DNA of 12,104 nt from Candidatus Sulfotelmatobacter sp. (GCA_030049565.1 JASIKQ010000421.1:1-12104), one strand, 5' to 3'; numbered from the stretch's first letter, positions 1 through 7,003 are shown. The notes: generated by a model not told the origin, from the sequence alone. Made by a program: numbers and translations.

Positions 1-259
1 CTCCGCCTACGAAGCTGCTCGCGGCGCCGATGCTCTGCTGATTCTCACTGAATGGGAAGAGTTCGGCAACCTCGATCTCAACCGCTTGCGCGAGGAATTG
101 AAATATCCCATCGTGATCGACGGGCGCAACCTGTACGATCCCGAAGTGATGTCCGAGCAGGGATTCACCTACTACAGCGTGGGACGCGCCGCTTCGCATC
201 CCGATGGCGTGCCTGCCGCGTTTAAGAGCGCAATCAAAAACGGCGCCAATAGAGCATGA
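1..259 (+). CDS. ugd: UDP-glucose 6-dehydrogenase, C-terminal part (5' end outside window)
   Basis: This open frame enters from the left edge (first full codon at base 2) and ends at TGA 257-259, giving the last 85 residues. The segment reading [11 protein letters not shown], followed by a [10 protein letters not shown] motif and a GFTYYSVGR ending, is the C-terminal UDP-binding domain of the UDP-glucose/GDP-mannose dehydrogenase family. The family oxidises UDP-glucose to UDP-glucuronate with two NAD+. The NAD-binding domain and the catalytic Cys and Lys lie outside the window, so activity cannot be judged. The stop overlaps the start of the next gene by 4 bp (ATGA), which implies translational coupling. 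That next gene uses the product of this enzyme, which makes UDP-glucose more likely than GDP-mannose as the substrate. Confidence 0.9.
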   Translation, partial: SAYEAARGADALLILTEWEEFGNLDLNRLREELKYPIVIDGRNLYDPEVMSEQGFTYYSVGRAASHPDGVPAAFKSAIKNGANRA

Positions 260-1197
260 GCGGCCAACGCGCGCTGGTCACCGGCGGCGCCGGTTTCCTA
301 GGATCGCATCTTTGCGACGCCTTGCTCGCCGAGGGCTGGAACGTCATTGTCATCGATAATCTGCTCACCGGCCGGCGCGCGAATCTAGCCCACCTCGCCA
401 AAGACTCGCGCTTCGAATTTGTAGAAAAAGATATTTGCGAGCCCTTCGATGTGGGCAGGGTCGATTACGTTTTCCACTTCGCCAGCCCGGCCAGCCCCGT
501 CGATTACACGCAGCACGGCATCGAGACGCTGCAAGTCGGCTCGCTCGGAACTTTTCACGCGCTCGATATCGCCCGCAAATACAACGCGAAATATCTCGTC
601 TCCTCCACTTCAGAGTGCTACGGCGACCCGCTCGAGCATCCGCAGAAGGAAACCTATTGGGGAAATGTGAATTCCATCGGTCCGCGTTCTGTCTACGACG
701 AGGCCAAGCGCTTCACAGAAGCGGTGACCATGGCTTACCACCGCTATCACAAAGTCGATACGCGGATCGCGCGAATTTTTAACACCTACGGCCCGCGCAT
801 GCAGCTCAACGATGGCCGCGTCGTCCCCAACTTTATGAAGCAGGCTTTGCGGGGAGAAGACCTCACCGTCTACGGCGACGGCAGCCAGACCCGTAGTTTC
901 TGCTACGTCAGTGACGAAATCGACGGTTTCACGCGCCTTGCAAAATCGGGCGAGCATCTGCCCGTTAACATCGGCAACCCGAACGAGTTCACCATTCTCG
1001 AATGCGCGCAGCGCGTACTAAAAGTTACCGGGTCAAGAAGCAAAATCCGCTACGAGGCGCTGCCGCCCGACGATCCCAAACAGCGCCGCCCTGACATCAC
1101 AAAAGCGCGGGAGCTCCTCGGCTGGGAACCGAAGATCGATCTGGAAACAGGCTTGCGGATGTCGCTCGAATATTTCAAGAGCGCAGTTGCCCAATAA
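256..1197 (+). CDS. uxs: UDP-glucuronate decarboxylase (UDP-xylose synthase), extended SDR family
   Basis: The gene encodes 313 residues, the normal length for a soluble bacterial UXS. The N-terminus has the Rossmann motif [10 protein letters not shown] (G10, G13, G16). The active-site stretch [10 protein letters not shown] (116-125) supplies Thr118 and Glu120. The YDEAK motif gives catalytic Tyr147 and Lys151, and the residues between, [12 protein letters not shown], are typical of UXS. An RRPDI segment (277-281) matches the UXS substrate-binding Arg region. Known family chemistry is NAD+-dependent oxidation at C4, decarboxylation and re-reduction, turning UDP-glucuronate into UDP-xylose. 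The protein is cytosolic, with no signal or membrane segment. The start overlaps the stop of the UDP-glucose dehydrogenase gene, so the two form a two-step UDP-glucose to UDP-xylose module for exopolysaccharide or LPS. The closest alternative, dTDP-glucose 4,6-dehydratase, fits these motifs less well. Confidence 0.93.
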   Translation: MSGQRALVTGGAGFLGSHLCDALLAEGWNVIVIDNLLTGRRANLAHLAKDSRFEFVEKDICEPFDVGRVDYVFHFASPASPVDYTQHGIETLQVGSLGTFHALDIARKYNAKYLVSSTSECYGDPLEHPQKETYWGNVNSIGPRSVYDEAKRFTEAVTMAYHRYHKVDTRIARIFNTYGPRMQLNDGRVVPNFMKQALRGEDLTVYGDGSQTRSFCYVSDEIDGFTRLAKSGEHLPVNIGNPNEFTILECAQRVLKVTGSRSKIRYEALPPDDPKQRRPDITKARELLGWEPKIDLETGLRMSLEYFKSAVAQ

Positions 1198-1290
1198 CGA
1201 AGCGGAATCGATGGCGCGTCTCTTGCCGGCCGAACGTGATAAATTAACTGCGCAATCAAGCCAACAAAATTCTGACCCATTCTCAGTAAT

Positions 1291-1297
1291 GGAGAAG
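1291..1297 (+). promoter_or_regulatory. Ribosome binding site that decides the S10 peptidase start
   Basis: GGAGAAG lies 6 nt before ATG 1304. The longer in-frame starts at 1187 (inside the upstream gene) and 1289 lack such a site. Starting at 1304 also places a clean signal peptide at the N-terminus. Confidence 0.75.
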
Positions 1298-1303
1298 CTT
1301 CCG

Positions 1304-2935
1304 ATGCGAACGTACCCCCTGAGAATTGTTACGCTGGCAGTTGCTCTCGTTTCCCTACCACTCGCCATGGTTCATGCACAAATCAAGCAAGAGCCCGCGG
1401 TCAGCAAGCCTGAACGGCCCAAGACGGAGCCGGCAGAGATCGAACATTTCAAGCCCGAGCAGCAGACGAGCAAGGGATCAGTGACGGTTCGCGGCAATAT
1501 CATCAATTACGATGCCTTTGCCGGCACGCTCGTAGTGCACCCCAAGGGCTGGGACGACGTTCCCCAGAACACCGAACCGGAGAACAAGAACAAGACTCCG
1601 GAAGCCAGCATGTTCTACGTGGCCTATTTCAAGTCCGACAATAAAGGCGAGCCGCGGCCACTCACGTTTCTCTACAACGGAGGTCCGGGTTCTTCGACAG
1701 TGTGGCTGCACATGGGAGCGTTTGGGCCGAAGCGCGTAGTCACGGCGGATGACACGCATACCCCCGCTGCCCCCTATTCCGTCGTCAACAACGATCACAG
1801 CCTGCTCGACGTGAGCGACCTCGTTTTTGTCGACGCGCCCGGAACCGGCTTCAGCCGCATCAGCGGCAAAAACCGCGAAAAAGCTTTCTACGGAGTCGAT
1901 CAGGATGCCTGGGCTTTCTCCGATTTCATCATCCAATTCCTTTCGAAGTATGCACGCTGGAATTCTCCCAAATATTTGTTTGGCGAAAGTTACGGCACCA
2001 CGCGCTCCGCGGTTCTCACCCGCGTGCTCGAAACCGAACGCTCTGTCGACTTCAATGGCGTGATTCTTCTATCGCAGATACTAAACTTCTCTCTCGATGC
2101 GGATTCCCCCGAAGTCAATCCCGGAGTCGATCTGGCCTATCAACTCAATTTGCCGACCTATGCCGCAACCGCGTGGTACCACCATAAGCTACCGGAGGCG
2201 CATTCCGACCTCGCCTCGCTGCTGACCGAGGTTGAACACTTTTCCATGAACGATTACGCGCTGGCGCTCGAAGCCGGATCGTCGCTCCCGGAAGATCAGC
2301 GGCACGCCATCGCCCAGAAGCTTCATCAATACACCGGGCTTCCCACTGCATACATCGAGAAAGCGGACCTACGCATCAACGGCGGCGAATTTGAAAAAAA
2401 TCTCCAGGACGAAAACAATCTCACCACCGGCCGGCTCGATACACGCTTTTCCGGACCCACGTTTGATCCGCTCAGCAAACAAGCGCAGTACGACCCGCAG
2501 GAGGCTGCAATCTCATCAGCCTATGTGTCCGCATTCAATGATTATGTACGGAAAGAGCTGAAGTTTGGCGAAAACAAAGAATACAAACCGGAAGTCGAAC
2601 TCTTCATGTCATGGGACTTTCAGCACAAGCTACCCGGCGTTCCTTTCGCTTTTCCGGGAGCAACCAACGTGATGCTCGATCTCGCCATCGCCATCAAATA
2701 CAATCCGCAGCTCAAGATTCTTCTGAATGCCGGATACTTCGATCTGGCGACTCCGTTCTATGAGGGCGTGTACGAGATGGAACATTTGCCCATTGAGGCT
2801 CGCTTGCACAAGAATATCGAATTCCAGTTTTACGAATCCGGCCACATGGTTTATGCGCACGAGCCTTCCTTGAAAGCGATCCACGATAACGTCGCCGCCT
2901 TCATTCGCAGCAGCGACAACCTGAAGAATCAGTAA
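1304..2935 (+). CDS. Secreted S10-family serine carboxypeptidase-like protein
   Basis: The protein has 543 residues from ATG 1304. It begins with a signal peptide: a basic MRTYPLR, a hydrophobic core, and probable cleavage after VHA near residue 24. The mature enzyme has the alpha/beta-hydrolase signatures of peptidase family S10. These are an oxyanion-hole segment YNGGPGSS (GGPGSS at 126-131), the nucleophile elbow GESYG with Ser229, Asp480 in YFDLATP, and His514 in ESGHMVY. The full Ser-Asp-His triad is therefore present. S10 enzymes remove C-terminal amino acids, often at acidic pH. Bacterial homologues are poorly characterised, so the natural substrate is unknown and export to the periplasm or beyond is inferred. 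A Lys/Glu/Pro-rich stretch follows the signal peptide (about 26-60) and may be a flexible spacer. The gene lies 106 bp after the UXS gene. No clear promoter was found in that gap, so read-through from upstream is possible. Confidence 0.88.
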   Translation: MRTYPLRIVTLAVALVSLPLAMVHAQIKQEPAVSKPERPKTEPAEIEHFKPEQQTSKGSVTVRGNIINYDAFAGTLVVHPKGWDDVPQNTEPENKNKTPEASMFYVAYFKSDNKGEPRPLTFLYNGGPGSSTVWLHMGAFGPKRVVTADDTHTPAAPYSVVNNDHSLLDVSDLVFVDAPGTGFSRISGKNREKAFYGVDQDAWAFSDFIIQFLSKYARWNSPKYLFGESYGTTRSAVLTRVLETERSVDFNGVILLSQILNFSLDADSPEVNPGVDLAYQLNLPTYAATAWYHHKLPEAHSDLASLLTEVEHFSMNDYALALEAGSSLPEDQRHAIAQKLHQYTGLPTAYIEKADLRINGGEFEKNLQDENNLTTGRLDTRFSGPTFDPLSKQAQYDPQEAAISSAYVSAFNDYVRKELKFGENKEYKPEVELFMSWDFQHKLPGVPFAFPGATNVMLDLAIAIKYNPQLKILLNAGYFDLATPFYEGVYEMEHLPIEARLHKNIEFQFYESGHMVYAHEPSLKAIHDNVAAFIRSSDNLKNQ

Positions 2936-3065
2936 TAAGCGGCCCAGCGCCGGGTTCGCGGCATACATAGTGCGTCCGCATTAGCGCGCCGACCCTAACC
3001 AGTTTCTGTTAGGCTCATCAGCGCCCTGTTCAACGATGAACCGCGTACTCGCTTTTCTTGCGGGC

Positions 3066-3093
3066 TTGACATCGAAGCCACCGTCCGGAACAT
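3066..3093 (+). promoter_or_regulatory. Weak sigma-70-like promoter candidate for the four-helix membrane protein
   Basis: A perfect -35 hexamer TTGACA (3066-3071) is followed after 16 bp by GAACAT (3088-3093), which matches only 3 of 6 bases of the -10 consensus. It lies about 35 bp before the start codon at 3129. The -35 is good and the -10 poor, so this is only a candidate. The 193-bp gap after the S10 gene also holds a small imperfect hairpin (2994-3013, CCTAA/TTAGG arms) without a T-run. Confidence 0.3.
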
Positions 3094-3113
3094 CCAATCA
3101 AAGAGATAGGAAA

Positions 3114-3121
3114 AAGGGAGG
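3114..3121 (+). promoter_or_regulatory. Ribosome binding site that decides the membrane-protein start
   Basis: AAGGGAGG lies 7 nt before ATG 3129. The in-frame ATG at 3036 would add 31 polar residues and has no comparable site. Confidence 0.8.
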
Positions 3122-3128
3122 TTCTGAA

Positions 3129-3659
3129 ATGGCAGATATGGTCGATAGGGCCGATGATCGGACGGCGCTGCCCATGCAAACCAACTGGGGCGCAATCTGG
3201 TCGGGGCTGTTTATGTTTATCGGTATCTGGGCGGTTTTTGATCTTCTGGGCTACGCAATTTTCCCGCGGGCCGCAAATGGCGGAATCGATGTGGCATGGG
3301 GAATTTGGTCGATCGTTCTCGCGGCCATCGCCATGTTCGTCGCCGGACGCGTAACTGGCACACTGGCTGCGCTTACCGGCTTTACTCGAGTACGGCATGG
3401 CATGATCATGTTCGGTTTGTCGGTAGCCGGGGCAATCATTCTGATGATCTCGGGCAGTTCTCTGCTGGCTGGATTTTCAGAGCCTGGCACGATGACTCGT
3501 GGGGTGATGCCGAGTCTGTTCCCGCAAGACGCGTGGATCGCATTCGGCACATTGTTCCTGGGATGGCTTGGAGCCATGTTCGGCGCTTCCTCTGCCGCTG
3601 CGCCGAAGTCTGAAGTGGCGGCCAATGCCAATATGAGGCAAGTTCATCCTGCCGCCTGA
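3129..3659 (+). CDS. Small four-helix integral membrane protein of unknown function
   Basis: The protein has 176 residues from ATG 3129, chosen for the strong Shine-Dalgarno site. There is no cleavable signal peptide. After a short charged N-terminus (1-18) come four hydrophobic segments at about 20-45, 57-82, 91-116 and 134-155, with an Ala-rich polar tail (153-176). Segment 1 starts NWGAIWSG and segment 2 ends in a Gly/Arg/Thr pattern (VAGRVTGTLAAL). Helix pairs of this style occur in uncharacterised 'PhnA-like' or general-stress membrane proteins. That similarity is from memory of the pattern and is not a domain hit. No catalytic motif or metal ligand cluster is visible. The gene seems monocistronic, with a possible promoter just upstream and a strong hairpin 17 nt after the stop. 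It stands between two exported-protease genes, which may hint at an envelope role but proves nothing. Confidence 0.72.
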   Translation: MADMVDRADDRTALPMQTNWGAIWSGLFMFIGIWAVFDLLGYAIFPRAANGGIDVAWGIWSIVLAAIAMFVAGRVTGTLAALTGFTRVRHGMIMFGLSVAGAIILMISGSSLLAGFSEPGTMTRGVMPSLFPQDAWIAFGTLFLGWLGAMFGASSAAAPKSEVAANANMRQVHPAA

Positions 3660-3675
3660 TCGTCCGCGCGGAAAA

Positions 3676-3706
3676 AGAGGCGGCTCGGCGATCCCGAGCC
3701 GCCTCT
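3676..3706. terminator. Strong 13-bp hairpin, probable transcription terminator
   Basis: The arms AGAGGCGGCTCGG (3676-3688) and CCGAGCCGCCTCT (3694-3706) pair perfectly around a 5-nt loop. The hairpin starts 17 nt after the stop of the membrane-protein gene, where a terminator is expected. On the + strand the T-rich tail is poor (CGCATCCTTTG). An A-run just upstream (3672-3676) gives the opposite strand a good U-tract (CTCTTTTTC), so the element is likely bidirectional or reverse-oriented. No minus-strand gene is seen nearby for it to serve. Confidence 0.7.
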
Positions 3707-3873
3707 CGCATCCTTTGCAGTTCCTTACCTGACTTCTCGCCCACCTGTCGAGCGCGAACAAATCTTCGCCCTTTTCTCCCTTTCGAGCCAACAGCGCATC
3801 CCGAGATTGAATCCGTACTTGGTGGAGTCGCATCATTCTAGTAGCGTCTGTACGAAATCTGAGAAAAAATCGT

Positions 3874-3877
3874 GGAG
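3874..3877 (+). promoter_or_regulatory. Ribosome binding site that decides the HtrA start
   Basis: GGAG lies 6 nt before ATG 3884. The alternative in-frame GTG at 3872 would put this GGAG inside the coding region and has no comparable site of its own. Confidence 0.65.
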
Positions 3878-3883
3878 CAAGTC

Positions 3884-5371
3884 ATGCGGATACGTCAGTC
3901 AGTTGCCTTGATCGTCGGCATTTGTATCCTCGTCGTGGGTGCAGCCCTGGGCATGGGAATCCGTGCCTGGGCAGGACATTCGGTTTTGGGAGCGTATCAC
4001 ACGGTACCCATATACGTCGGGCAGGCCGGCGGAAATCGCGCAGGCGCCGCCTGCGCGTGCGATGGCTATGCGTCGATGCTGCAGCCGGTGCTGCCGGCTG
4101 TGGTCAGCATCACCTCCTCGCGAATCGTAAAGGTCCCGCAGTCTCAAAATCCTTTTTTTAACGATCCATTCTTTCAGCAGTTCTTTGGCGGGCAATTCCC
4201 GCGTATGCCCCAGGAGCAGCGCGAGCGCGGATTGGGATCAGGCGTTATCGTCAGCCCCGACGGCTACATTCTTACCAACAATCACGTCATCGATAAGGCC
4301 ACGGATATCAAAGTTATTCTCGCGGATAAGCGGCAGTTCCCGGGAAAAGTGGTGGGTGCCGATCCCAAGACCGATGTTGCGGTGGTAAAGATCGAAACCA
4401 GCGGATTGCCCACGATCCCGTTCGGCGATTCGTCGAAGATTCGCGTCGGCGATTATGCTTTCGCCATCGGCAATCCCTTTGGCGTTGGCGAGACGGCAAC
4501 CATGGGAATCATCAGCGCAACCGGGCGTAACGGTCTCGACATTGAAGATTACGAGGACTTTATTCAGACCGACGCCGCTATCAATCCCGGCAATTCCGGC
4601 GGCGCGCTGCTGAATTCACGCGGAGAGCTGATTGGAATTAATACGGCAATTCTTTCTGGCGGCTCAGGTGGTAATCAGGGGATCGGCTTCGCCATTCCCG
4701 TGAACATGGCGAAACACGTGATGGATGAAATCCTAAAGCATGGAAAAGTCGTTCGCGGTTACATCGGCGTCGGCATTCAGGAGGTCACCCCGGATCTTGC
4801 CAAAGCCTTCAACGTTCCTGCTGAAAAGGGAGCCCTGGTCGGCAACGTTGACCCCAACAGCCCGGGCGGTAAAGCAGGCTTGCAGCGCGGTGACGTGATC
4901 ACCGAATTGAACGGCCAGCCGGTTGCTGGTCCCAACGATCTGCGGCTCCAGGTCGGCTCCATGGCGCCGGGAACGACCGTGCATCTGAAAGTCATGCGCA
5001 GCGGTCAGCCGCGAGACATAACTTTGACCCTGGGCGAAGCCCCGGCCGGTAAAGGCACGGCCGCTACCGAAAACGCGGAGGAGAACAGCGCCATGCGCGG
5101 CGTTCAGGTGGATGAACTGACTCCGGGTGTACGCCGCGAGCTTGGGCTGGGATCTGACATCAAAGGCGTGGTGGTGACGCAGGTGCCCGATGGTTCTCCC
5201 GCGCAGGACGCGGGCCTGCAGCGTGGCGACGTGATTCAGCAGGTGAATCGCCAGCCAGTAGATTCGGTCAGTGAATACGAACGCCTCGTTCGTGAAGCGG
5301 GAAAACAGGCGATAGTGTTGCTCGTGAATCGCGGAGGCAATACGACGTTCGTGGTGGTCGAGCCTTCGTAG
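3884..5371 (+). CDS. degP: HtrA/DegP-type periplasmic serine protease with two PDZ domains
   Basis: The protein has 495 residues from ATG 3884. It begins with an N-terminal hydrophobic segment (about 7-27) that is a signal peptide or membrane anchor. A trypsin-like domain follows, with His134 in TNNHVI, Asp164 in TDVAVVKI, and Ser238 in the NPGNSGGALLN motif, so the triad is complete. PDZ1 covers about 289-380 (GYIGVGIQEVTP to LQRGDVITELNG) and PDZ2 about 406-490 (LQRGDVIQQVNRQPV). A Glu/Ala/Thr-rich linker joins them. Two PDZ domains make it DegP/DegQ-like rather than DegS-like. The family degrades or chaperones misfolded envelope proteins, acting as oligomers in the periplasm. A Phe- and Gln-rich stretch at about 89-106 resembles the flexible LA loop. 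The gene follows the strong hairpin by about 180 bp, so it should have its own promoter, but no convincing -35/-10 pair was found. It converges with the PilZ gene downstream. Confidence 0.95.
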   Translation: MRIRQSVALIVGICILVVGAALGMGIRAWAGHSVLGAYHTVPIYVGQAGGNRAGAACACDGYASMLQPVLPAVVSITSSRIVKVPQSQNPFFNDPFFQQFFGGQFPRMPQEQRERGLGSGVIVSPDGYILTNNHVIDKATDIKVILADKRQFPGKVVGADPKTDVAVVKIETSGLPTIPFGDSSKIRVGDYAFAIGNPFGVGETATMGIISATGRNGLDIEDYEDFIQTDAAINPGNSGGALLNSRGELIGINTAILSGGSGGNQGIGFAIPVNMAKHVMDEILKHGKVVRGYIGVGIQEVTPDLAKAFNVPAEKGALVGNVDPNSPGGKAGLQRGDVITELNGQPVAGPNDLRLQVGSMAPGTTVHLKVMRSGQPRDITLTLGEAPAGKGTAATENAEENSAMRGVQVDELTPGVRRELGLGSDIKGVVVTQVPDGSPAQDAGLQRGDVIQQVNRQPVDSVSEYERLVREAGKQAIVLLVNRGGNTTFVVVEPS

Positions 5372-5399
5372 GCGGGGCTTAGTTGAAGCTTTTCTAAGG

Positions 5400-5442
5400 G
5401 TGGCCCACTCTTCCGTGCGTTTTGCGGAAGGGTGGGAACCAC
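5400..5442. repeat. Stem-loop between convergent genes: bidirectional terminator or dispersed palindromic repeat
   Basis: The arms CCCACTCTTCCG (5404-5415) and CGGAAGGGTGGG (5425-5436) pair over 12 bp with one G-U wobble around a 9-nt loop. GTGG (5400-5403) and CCAC (5439-5442) extend the stem past a 2-nt AA bulge. It lies 28 bp after the HtrA stop and 39 bp after the end of the convergent PilZ gene, so it could end both transcripts. Neither side has a long T-run. A GGGTGG/CCCAC-type hairpin in such a gap looks to me like the dispersed palindromes of acidobacterial genomes. That resemblance is from memory and only one copy is in this window. Confidence 0.5.
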
Positions 5443-5481
5443 AGGGGCTGGGAGCTCACAGGCGCTTTCCTTGCTGACCCA

Positions 5482-6684
5482 CTAACTACCCTCCGCCGCG
5501 GCGGAGGCAGCGACGAAGTCGACCAGTTGCTGCACGCCCTGGCGCTCATCTTTCGTATTCAGGTGAAATGCCACCCCCATCCCATAACCGGGATGCGACG
5601 CCCTCACTTGTCCGCTCAATCGCATTTTGATTTCGTGCGTGCGCACGATGATCTCGACCGGCGTGCCCGCCGGAAAGGCCAATGGCATTTCGAGATAGCA
5701 GCCGCCCGGGCTGAGGTCGCTGAGATGGCAGTAATTGCGCACCCGGCTGCCTTGCTGATAAACCTCGGCTCCGATGCGGCAGGCATAGCGCGTCTGCCCG
5801 CGGCGGTTGCCTGGCTCCGACCGCAGCCGCGATAACGCTCGCGCTTCGCGGCTTTTCGCTTCGTGCTCCTCGACCAGCTGACTGTGGCGGGATGATTTTT
5901 CCGGCTTTGATTTCCCCGCCGGATGGCCTTCCATCGCAACCGAACTTTCGCTCGGCCGAATGCTGTGCTCGATCTCGACCCGGTCTTCCATAAGCGCCAG
6001 CTTCGGGGCATCCTCCAATTTTTTCTTCAACCATTCATCCAGCAGGCGGCGGGAAGCTTTCGGCACATCGACGAACTGCACTCCTGCACGGCCGCTCCAA
6101 TCCTGCCACATCACTTGCCCTGAGAGCCGTAGGCTGGAAGTTTGCCCGGGGAGTTGAAACTGGAAATAAACCTTGCACGTGGGCGGCAGCTTCTCGCCGA
6201 AATTCACCGCCATGCCATCCTCGGCCAGATCGACCAGCGTCGCTCGCGCTTGGGTGACGTCGGCGTAGTCGACCGTCGCATGCGTATGCACGGCGGCCCG
6301 CGCCTTTCGTCGCTTATCGCGCCGCAGAACTGCTTGCGCAGCACGCAGCGTACTCAGCGCCCGCTCGCGTGAGACCGGCCTGTAGAGTACGAAGTTCACC
6401 CCCAGCGCGAACATCTGGCGGATGCTTTCCTGGCCCGAAACTACCACCACGGCCATAGAACTCTGGTTGGCGCGCGTGGAACGGCTCTCCTCTAGCAACA
6501 CCAGAACCTCGGATTGTTTTTCGCAATCCAGCACAATCAGATCGAAGCGCTCCTGCGCCAGCCGGACCGCGGTGCGCGCCACATCGCCACACAACTCGAA
6601 TCGAATGTCGAGTTCTTCCAGCACTTCGCGCAGCACGGCGGACGCGGCTTCGTCGGCGCAGACCAATATGGATGAGAGATTCAT
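5482..6684 (-). CDS. Response-regulator-like receiver with tandem PilZ domains (c-di-GMP receptor candidate)
   Basis: The protein has 400 residues. Residues 1-120 look like a CheY receiver. An acidic pair D11-E12 and Asp53 in the LIVLD strand are in the phosphorylation positions and Ser83 follows VVVV. The invariant Lys before Pro is replaced by Arg (R102-P103), so phosphotransfer signalling is doubtful. Residues about 121-220 form a first PilZ fold with a basic RRDKRRKAR start and DLAEDG (152-157) in place of D/NxSxxG, so ligand binding is uncertain. A charged linker (about 224-292) leads to a second PilZ domain (about 293-395). This has a complete RxxxR (R295-R299) and DxSxxG (D323, S325, G328), the known c-di-GMP-binding signature. 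There is no signal peptide, so the protein is cytosolic. The gene is divergent from a minor-pilin operon, which suggests a role in pilus control. The start codon is preceded by only a weak AGG-type site. A perfect 18-bp palindrome lies inside its last codons. Confidence 0.85.
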   Translation of the reverse strand: MNLSSILVCADEAASAVLREVLEELDIRFELCGDVARTAVRLAQERFDLIVLDCEKQSEVLVLLEESRSTRANQSSMAVVVVSGQESIRQMFALGVNFVLYRPVSRERALSTLRAAQAVLRRDKRRKARAAVHTHATVDYADVTQARATLVDLAEDGMAVNFGEKLPPTCKVYFQFQLPGQTSSLRLSGQVMWQDWSGRAGVQFVDVPKASRRLLDEWLKKKLEDAPKLALMEDRVEIEHSIRPSESSVAMEGHPAGKSKPEKSSRHSQLVEEHEAKSREARALSRLRSEPGNRRGQTRYACRIGAEVYQQGSRVRNYCHLSDLSPGGCYLEMPLAFPAGTPVEIIVRTHEIKMRLSGQVRASHPGYGMGVAFHLNTKDERQGVQQLVDFVAASAAAEGS

Positions 6685-6854
6685 ACTTGCCTGTCATCGT
6701 AGGGTCACTGCGGTTCCAGCTACAAGTTACCTTTGTCATTGCTTAGCCATCTCGTGGTCGCGGACTTCCTCTAACTGGTTGGCCTGCAATCGCGTGACCT
6801 CAGTCACCATCGCCATTACAAAAGACCAATCGTTTTTCCTTGCACCGTAGTGCT

Positions 6855-6883
6855 TTGACGCTCCTCTCACCTCTCCCTACGAT
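6855..6883 (+). promoter_or_regulatory. Sigma-70-like promoter for the minor-pilin operon
   Basis: TTGACG (5 of 6 to the -35 consensus, 6855-6860) and TACGAT (4 of 6 to the -10 consensus, 6878-6883) are separated by exactly 17 bp. Transcription would start near 6890, leaving an untranslated leader of about 114 nt before ATG 7004. A CCGCA/TGCGG hairpin (6893-6907) would sit at the very 5' end of the transcript. No well-spaced sigma-54 -24/-12 pair was found, although pilin genes in other bacteria often use one. Confidence 0.5.
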
Positions 6884-6964
6884 GAGAATTGACCGCACTA
6901 CATGCGGGTGCACGTATTTCCCCCAGCGCACGCTTAGGATCGCCAATTTTGATGACGGGCAAAA

Positions 6965-6989
6965 GAAACTGCCTGGCAAGGTTGGTTTC
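6965..6989 (+). promoter_or_regulatory. Leader hairpin just upstream of the first pilin gene's ribosome binding site
   Basis: GAAAC (6965-6969) pairs with GTTTC (6985-6989). Inside it, GCC (6971-6973) can pair with GGT (6980-6982) across a loop. The hairpin ends directly before GGAATAAG (6991-6998), the only plausible ribosome binding site for ATG 7004. It could affect translation initiation. The stem is short and the function is speculative. Confidence 0.25.
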
Positions 6990-7003
6990 CGGAATAAGAA
7001 AAC

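Larger units (their letters stand above)
6685..7003. other. 319-bp divergent intergenic region between the PilZ gene and the pilin operon
   Basis: No gene or RNA family is recognised here. It holds a sigma-70-like promoter for the pilin operon, a leader of about 114 nt with small hairpins, and an 11-bp inverted repeat (TCATCGTAGGG at 6694-6704 and CCCTACGATGA at 6875-6885). The inverted repeat places the same TACGAT hexamer in front of both divergent genes. The remaining stretch, 6726-6854, shows nothing I can name. Confidence 0.7.

Noticed and set aside
1187..1303. N-terminal extension of the S10 peptidase from an ATG inside the UXS gene
   Set aside because: It has no ribosome binding site and would hide the signal peptide behind 39 polar residues. 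ATG 1304 has a well-spaced GGAG.
3807..3836. Promoter for htrA: TTGAAT, 18 bp, CATCAT
   Set aside because: Both hexamers match the consensus only partly, and I see nothing that distinguishes this pair from chance.
6772..6795. Sigma-54 promoter for the pilin operon in TTGGCCTGCAATCGCG
   Set aside because: The GG and GC dinucleotides are 9 bp apart instead of 10, and the rest of the -24/-12 consensus is poor.
6940..7003. GEMM-type c-di-GMP riboswitch suggested by GACGGGCAAA near 6954
   Set aside because: The second conserved block (GACGCAAAGCC type) is missing, and fewer than 60 nt remain before the start codon, too short for the full aptamer.
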